From NCBI RefSeq assembly GCF_024666595.1, contig NZ_CP088296.1, positions 2,656,501 to 2,720,500 of the forward strand: a stretch of DNA of 64,000 bases. Reading direction: 5' to 3'. The notes beneath the pieces are model-generated. The model saw only the letters and a program-made list of their open reading frames with translations, was not told the DNA's origin and ran no database searches. Every line of letters begins with the position of its first letter. Positions within the stretch are counted from its first letter, which is position 1. Position numbers and translations under genes: made by a program. Of this stretch, positions 59,702 to 64,000 are shown one piece after another. Source of the stretch: Sphingomonas sp. J315. Its GTDB lineage: Bacteria > Pseudomonadota > Alphaproteobacteria > Sphingomonadales > Sphingomonadaceae.

Positions 59702-61839
59702 ATGGGGACCGGTGCCGCGCGCGCATGGGGGCCGGCGCGGCTCCCACTCCCGGCATGGCCGGGGGACGTCGGCGTGCGGATCGAGCGCTGGCTGGAGGCC
59801 GAGCGCGGGCAATTGTTCCTGTGGATTCCGGTGATGCTTGGGGCCGGGATCGTCGCGTGGTTCGCGCTGCCCGATGCCGCGCGTTGGGGCGCGGTGATCC
59901 TTGGCGGGCTCGCGATTGCGGTGGCGGCGCTGGCGGTCGGGCGCAGCGGACGCGCGGCGCGGGCGATGGCCTGGGCGGGACTGCTGGTCGCGCTGGGATG
60001 CGCACTGGTGTGGTGGCGGGCGGAGCGGGTAGCGGCCCCGGTGCTGGCGCGCCCGGCGGTGGTGCAGGTAACCGGTACGGTCAAGCGGATTGAGCCGATG
60101 CCGGCGCGTCAACTGGTGCGGTTGCGCATCGCGACCGATGCCGGGAGCGGCTTGCCGGGGCTCGTGCGGGTCAATCTGGCGGTGAAGGACATGCCCGAGG
60201 GGCTGACGCCCGGCGCGCAGGTGCGGGCGCGCGCGCGGCTGATGCCGCCCGCGCCGCCCGCCGTCCCGGGTGCCTATGATTTCGAGCGGGTGGCGTGGTT
60301 CGATGGGCTGGGAGCGACGGGGCGCGGCTTTGCGCCGGTCGAGATTCGGGCGCCGGGGCGGCCCGATAGCGGGTTGCGCGCGCGGCTGACCGCGCACGTC
60401 CAGTCGCGCGTGGAGGGGAGTGCGGGCGGGATCGCGGCGGCGCTGGTGACCGGCGACCGGGGGGCGATTTCCGAAGAGGATGCCGAGGCGCTGCGCCGGT
60501 CGGGGCTGGCGCATCTGTTGTCGGTCAGCGGGCTGCATGTGACGGCGGTGGTCGGGGCGACGATGCTGCTGGTGCTGCGGCTGCTCGCGCTCAGCCCGTG
60601 GCTGGCGCTGCGCTGGCCATTGCCGGTGATCGCGGCGGGCGCTGCGGGGGTGACGGCGGTGGGCTATACGCTGCTGACCGGGGCAGAGGTGCCGACGGTG
60701 CGCTCGTGCATCGCCGCGCTCATGGTGCTGGCGGCGATGATGCTTGGACGACAGGCGATCACGCTGCGCCTCGTCGCGTTCGGCGCGCTGGTCGTGCTGC
60801 TGCTCTGGCCCGAAGCGCTGATGGGACCGAGTTTCCAGATGAGCTTCGCCGCGGTCACCGCGATCGTCGCACTGTACGAAAGCCAGCGCGTCCGCGGCTG
60901 GTTCGAGCGGCGCGAGGAAGGGTGGGGGCGGCGACTTGCGCGCGGCATCGGCTCGCTGTTGCTGACCGGCCTTGTGGTCGAGATCGCGCTGACCCCTATT
61001 GCGCTCTACCACTTCCACAAATCGGGGCTTTACGGTGCGTTGGCGAATATTGCTGCGATCCCGCTCACGACGTTCGTGGTGATGCCGTTCGAGGCGGCTG
61101 GGCTGGTCTTCGACGCCGTGGGGCTGGGCGCGCCTTTCTGGTGGGTGGCGGAACAGGGGCTGCGCCTGCTGCTGTGGATCGCTCATACAGCGGCCAATGC
61201 GCCCGGCGCGCTGGCGATGCTGCCCGCGATGCCGGGGGAGCCTATGCTCAGATGGTCGCAGGTGGATTGTGGATCGCGCTGTGGCGGGCATGGGCGCGAC
61301 TGGCGGGTCTGATTGCGGTCGCGCTGGGAGCGCTGTGGGCGCTGGCGACGCCAATGCCGGACCTGCTGATCACAGGCGACGGGCGGCATCTGGCACTACG
61401 GATGCCGGGCGGCGAACTGGCACTGCTGCGCGACCGCGCGGGGGATTATGTCCGCGACACGCTGGCCGAGAATGGCGGCGTGGATGCCGAACTGCCCGCG
61501 CTGGCCGAACAGCGCGACGCGCGGTGCAGTGCGGACCTGTGCATGGTCACGGTGATGCGCGGCGGGCGAGAGTGGCGGATTGCCGCGACACGCAGCGGTT
61601 ATAGGATTCCGTGGCGCGAGATGGTCGCGTTCTGTGCGTCGGTCGACATCATCGTCGCCGACCGCTGGCTGCCGCGCGGGTGCGTGCCGAAATGGCTGAA
61701 ATTGGACCGCGCGAAGCTGTCGGAGACCGGCGGGGTGGCGATCACGTTCGACCGGACGCCGCAGGTGGTGACGGTGCGGCGCGCGGGGGCGCGGCATCCT
61801 TGGTTAGAGGCGGAGACGGTGATGCCGCCGAAGGATTGA
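59702..61839 (+). CDS. comEC: ComEC/Rec2 DNA-uptake channel, frame broken by one base
   Basis: ComEC is about 712 residues when repaired. It is the inner-membrane channel for single-strand DNA in transformation. It has an OB-like N-terminal region, the competence core LAHLLSVSGLHVTAVVGATMLLVL with many helices, and a C-terminal metallo-lactamase-like end (LLITGDGRHLALRM). One G is missing in the run 61234-61238 (between LAMLPAMPG and AYAQMVAGGL). It is divergent from gltX. The rest of the competence set is not in the window. Confidence 0.88.
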
Positions 61840-61853
61840 GGGAGACGCTCAAC

Positions 61854-62219
61854 TCAATCGCGCACAACTTCATAGCGCGAGACGCGGCCTGCAGCATCGA
61901 CATCGACCACGAGCCATTCGGAGTCGAGGGAAAGCAGCGACCGTTCGTTACCGAGCCAATAAACATAGTCGCGGTCGCGGAAGTAGCCCGCGTTAGACGG
62001 AGCGCCCAACAGCGCGACCAGTTCGCTGCGGTTCAGACCGTCGAGCTTCCCGCTCCACATCAGATGCTCGATCATGTGTATGCGCGCCTGATCATCGATT
62101 CGCTCTACCTGCTTCCAACGATCTGAATCGAAGGGGCGGACTGGCAGATACCCGGTCATGAACCCATAGGTGACAGCGCCAGCCAGGAAGGTGACGAGCA
62201 GACCCGCGACACAACCCAA
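61854..62219 (-). CDS. Membrane-anchored hypothetical protein
   Basis: This is about 121 residues from a TTG at 62219 (LGCVAGLLVTFLAGAVTYGF), giving one N-terminal helix or signal anchor. A small globular domain follows (RWKQVERIDDQARIHMIEHLMWSGKLDGLNRSELVALLG, YFRDRDYVYWLGNERSLLSLDSEWLVVDVD). The domain order resembles small SmpA/BamE-like proteins, but this is only a guess. Upstream in-frame sequence lies within the GFA gene and reads as noise, so the start is uncertain. Confidence 0.6.
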   Translation of the reverse strand: MGCVAGLLVTFLAGAVTYGFMTGYLPVRPFDSDRWKQVERIDDQARIHMIEHLMWSGKLDGLNRSELVALLGAPSNAGYFRDRDYVYWLGNERSLLSLDSEWLVVDVDAAGRVSRYEVVRD

Positions 62220-62248
62220 TCTGCGGGCGCGCGTGCCATGTCGCTGTC

Positions 62249-62659
62249 CTACGCCCCGCCGGGAAACCGCTCGAATTCCGGCAAGCCATGCGCATCCTTC
62301 ATCCAGCCGATGCGGTCGGCGGTCTGGATATGCGCGGCGGCGGGGACGGCTTCGGGGTCGTCGAGGGTCGATGCCTGAACGTCGACGAGGCCGGGAAGGT
62401 TGGTGGCATTGCGGTAGAATAGCCCGGTGCCGCAGGTCGGACAGAACCAGCGACGGCCGGTTTCGGATGAGGCATATTCGCGCGGGTTGCCCTGCGTGAC
62501 CGTCAGCGCGTCCTCGGGATACATCGCCCAGCCGACCATCGGCGCACCGGCGCAGCGGCGGCAATCGGTGCAGTGGCACAGCGCCTGACCGCCGTGCAGC
62601 GGATCGCCGTCGATCTCGTAACGTACCGCGCCGCAATGGCATCCACCGGTCAGGGTCAC
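62249..62659 (-). CDS. GFA family protein
   Basis: This 136-residue GFA/CENP-V domain protein binds zinc through cysteines seen in GGCHCGAVRYE, LCHCTDCRRCAG and FCPTCGTGLF. Relatives are glutathione-dependent formaldehyde-activating enzymes, but many have unknown substrates. The GTG start at 62659 has AAAGGAG 7 nt upstream, a strong signal. It is followed by the membrane-anchored protein gene on the same strand. Confidence 0.9.
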   Translation of the reverse strand: MTLTGGCHCGAVRYEIDGDPLHGGQALCHCTDCRRCAGAPMVGWAMYPEDALTVTQGNPREYASSETGRRWFCPTCGTGLFYRNATNLPGLVDVQASTLDDPEAVPAAAHIQTADRIGWMKDAHGLPEFERFPGGA

Positions 62660-62729
62660 GCTGGCTCTCCTTTGGTGTTGGACGTCGCGTGGCTCGGCGT
62701 ATTCGCTCTTGCCTGACTCCCCACCCCAA

Positions 62730-62751
62730 CCCCTCCCCTGATGGGGATGGG
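62730..62751. repeat. Degenerate palindromic repeat
   Basis: CCCCTCCCC-TGAT-GGGGATGGG is an imperfect copy of the family, with one mismatch in the stem, lying between lexA and the GFA gene. Confidence 0.6.
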
Positions 62752-62760
62752 TCAAGACAT

Positions 62761-63429
62761 TCAATAGCGCCGCAGCAGTCCGGCCAACTTGCCCTGCACG
62801 CGCACCTGATCGGGGCGGTAGCGCTGGGGGTCGTAGCTGCGGTTGGCCGGGTCGAGGCGGACCATGCTGCCCTCGTTCCGGAAATATTTCAGCGTTGCTT
62901 CCATCTCGTCGATCAGTGCGACCACGATCTCGCCATCGCGCGCGGTTTCCTGACGCCGAATCAGCGCATAGTCGCCGTCGAAAATCCCGGCCTCGACCAT
63001 CGAGTCCCCTGCGACCTCCAGCGCATAATGATCGCCCGACCCGAGCAGGGCGGCGGGGACGGGGAGCATCGTGGACCCTTCCAGCGCCTCGATCGGCACG
63101 CCCGCCGCGATGCGGCCGTGCAGCGGGATTTCGATCACGTCGTTCGCCGGCTGCGGCGCGGGGCGCGGCATCGCGACGACCGTCGACTTCGGCGCGACCT
63201 TCTTCGTCTCGCCGCGCTCGGGCATCTTGACCACTTCGAGCGCGCGGGCGCGATTGGGCAGGCGGCGCAGGAAGCCGCGCTCCTCCAATGCCGAGATCAG
63301 GCGGTGCACGCCCGATTTGGACTTGAGGTCGAGCGCGTCCTTCATCTCCTCGAACGAGGGCGAAACCCCGGTCTCGGCCAGACGGTCGGCGATGAAGCAG
63401 ATCAGCTCATGCTGCTTCTTCGTAAGCAT
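62761..63429 (-). CDS. lexA: SOS repressor LexA
   Basis: LexA has 222 residues. The winged-helix DNA-binding domain is [44 protein letters not shown]. The linker is longer than in E. coli, and the protease domain has the cleavage site Ala109-Gly110 ([11 protein letters not shown]), the catalytic Ser143 in [13 protein letters not shown] and Lys181 in [11 protein letters not shown]. The start at 63429 is the family start. An SOS box lies upstream, indicating autoregulation. The next gene upstream is moeA. Confidence 0.95.
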   Translation of the reverse strand: MLTKKQHELICFIADRLAETGVSPSFEEMKDALDLKSKSGVHRLISALEERGFLRRLPNRARALEVVKMPERGETKKVAPKSTVVAMPRPAPQPANDVIEIPLHGRIAAGVPIEALEGSTMLPVPAALLGSGDHYALEVAGDSMVEAGIFDGDYALIRRQETARDGEIVVALIDEMEATLKYFRNEGSMVRLDPANRSYDPQRYRPDQVRVQGKLAGLLRRY

Positions 63430-63446
63430 TGGACGTCCCCTATCAA

Positions 63447-63461
63447 GAACAGACGTGGAAC
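63447..63461 (-). promoter_or_regulatory. Alphaproteobacterial SOS box upstream of lexA
   Basis: On the minus strand this reads GTTC-N7-GTTC, the LexA site of alphaproteobacteria, 18 bp before the lexA start. On the plus strand a second, partial site, GTTT-N7-GTTC, follows at 63462-63476, so LexA may bind twice. Confidence 0.85.
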
Positions 63462-63500
63462 GTTTACGCCTTGTTCCACGCGGCGTCAAGCGGGTGCGAC

Positions 63501-64000
63501 TCAGCCGATGTCGAGGATTTCCACCGAGTCGCCCGCTGCCGCTGCCGGAACATGTGGGGCACGCACGATCAGGCAGTCGGACGTGGCCAAAATGCGCAGC
63601 ATCGAGCTGTCCTGGCGGTCGGCGGGATGAACGCGGCCGTCGCGATGGACGGCGCGGATATAGTCCTCACGCGGGCCGTTCGGGGGAGTGGGCCGCCGAG
63701 GATCGCGCTGCGGCGGCGGGGCAGCGGATCGGCTGCGCCCGAAAGATGGGCGACCATGGGCAGCACGAACAACAGGGCGGTGACATGCGCCGATACGGGG
63801 TTGCCGGGCAGGCCGAGCACGGCAGCGTCGCGCATCCGACCGGCCATCACCGGCTTGCCGGGGCGCATCGCGACCTTCCAGAAGTCGATCGCCGCGCCCG
63901 CGGCCTGGAGCGCAGGGTGGACCAAATCATGGTCGCCGACCGACGCGCCGCCGGTGGTGACCAGCAGATCGGCGTCGACCGCGGCGAAGGCGTGGGTCAG
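63501..64000 (-). CDS. moeA: Molybdopterin molybdotransferase MoeA, 5' end beyond the window, frame broken
   Basis: This is the C-terminal part of MoeA, which inserts molybdate into adenylated molybdopterin. Visible motifs are [31 protein letters not shown] and [23 protein letters not shown] base is missing in the G run 63682-63686. The restored frame ([15 protein letters not shown]) continues to the stop at 63501-63503. The N-terminal half and the start are outside the window. Confidence 0.9.

Noticed and set aside
59606..61354. A 582-residue minus-strand frame opposite comEC
   Set aside because: His/Arg/Gln-rich antisense text; comEC motifs are on the plus strand.

Overview
The window is a high-GC chromosomal segment most consistent with an alphaproteobacterium of the Sphingomonas group. 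The evidence is three TonB-dependent receptors, an F1 ATPase operon with a very short epsilon subunit and an N-terminally extended beta subunit, a phaR-linked polyhydroxyalkanoate locus, an SOS box of the GTTC-N7-GTTC type before lexA, HisKA_2/HWE-type signalling, and GC-rich palindromic intergenic repeats. The species call is inferred from gene content only.

Layout. 1-4970: the 5' part of a TonB receptor, then a thiolase and a short PhaC-like hydrolase divergent from phaR. 5015-8656: an amidohydrolase, an exported methyltransferase-like protein, a small membrane protein and a pepsin/retropepsin-like protein. 8736-11330: an orphan cpaF and two DUF6265-like proteins. 11640-17278: the F1 operon atpH-atpA-atpG-lipoprotein-atpD-atpC. 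17493-19967: an exported TPR-like protein and an RhlE-type helicase. 20598-26258: a siderophore-type TonB receptor with two DUF3526-type ABC permeases and one ATPase. 26659-33797: an accessory-looking stretch with a secreted WD40-TPR-WD40 protein, an IS5-family element, a GAF/HisKA_2 kinase divergent from a single-domain response regulator, and twin GAF proteins. 33982-39944: mfd, sdhE and recG. 40041-46988: an exported protein, a PilZ protein, tyrS, a DOMON-like protein, a TonB receptor and a NamZ-like muramidase. 47114-52381: a five-gene signalling/protease operon whose histidine kinase lacks the phospho-acceptor His. 52382-56537: two thiol/sulfur modules, MerR with glutaredoxin-MauE and BigR/SqrR with persulfide dioxygenase, rhodanese and TauE. 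56542-64000: gltA, gltX, comEC, a GFA protein, lexA and a partial moeA.

How the genes fit together. The PHA locus pairs acetyl-CoA condensation (thiolase) with a polymerase-like hydrolase and the accumulation regulator. The atp operon supplies the catalytic F1 head; the Fo genes are not in the window. Mfd, RecG, LexA and ComEC form a DNA repair/uptake background. The BigR module links persulfide sensing to oxidation and export of sulfur species.

Caveat. At least thirteen single-base frameshifts break otherwise intact genes, including essential ones (atpH, atpG). Most lie in runs of four to six identical bases. This looks like an incompletely polished assembly rather than real gene loss, so these genes are given as full spans with the break positions stated. 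No tRNA, rRNA or CRISPR array was seen.
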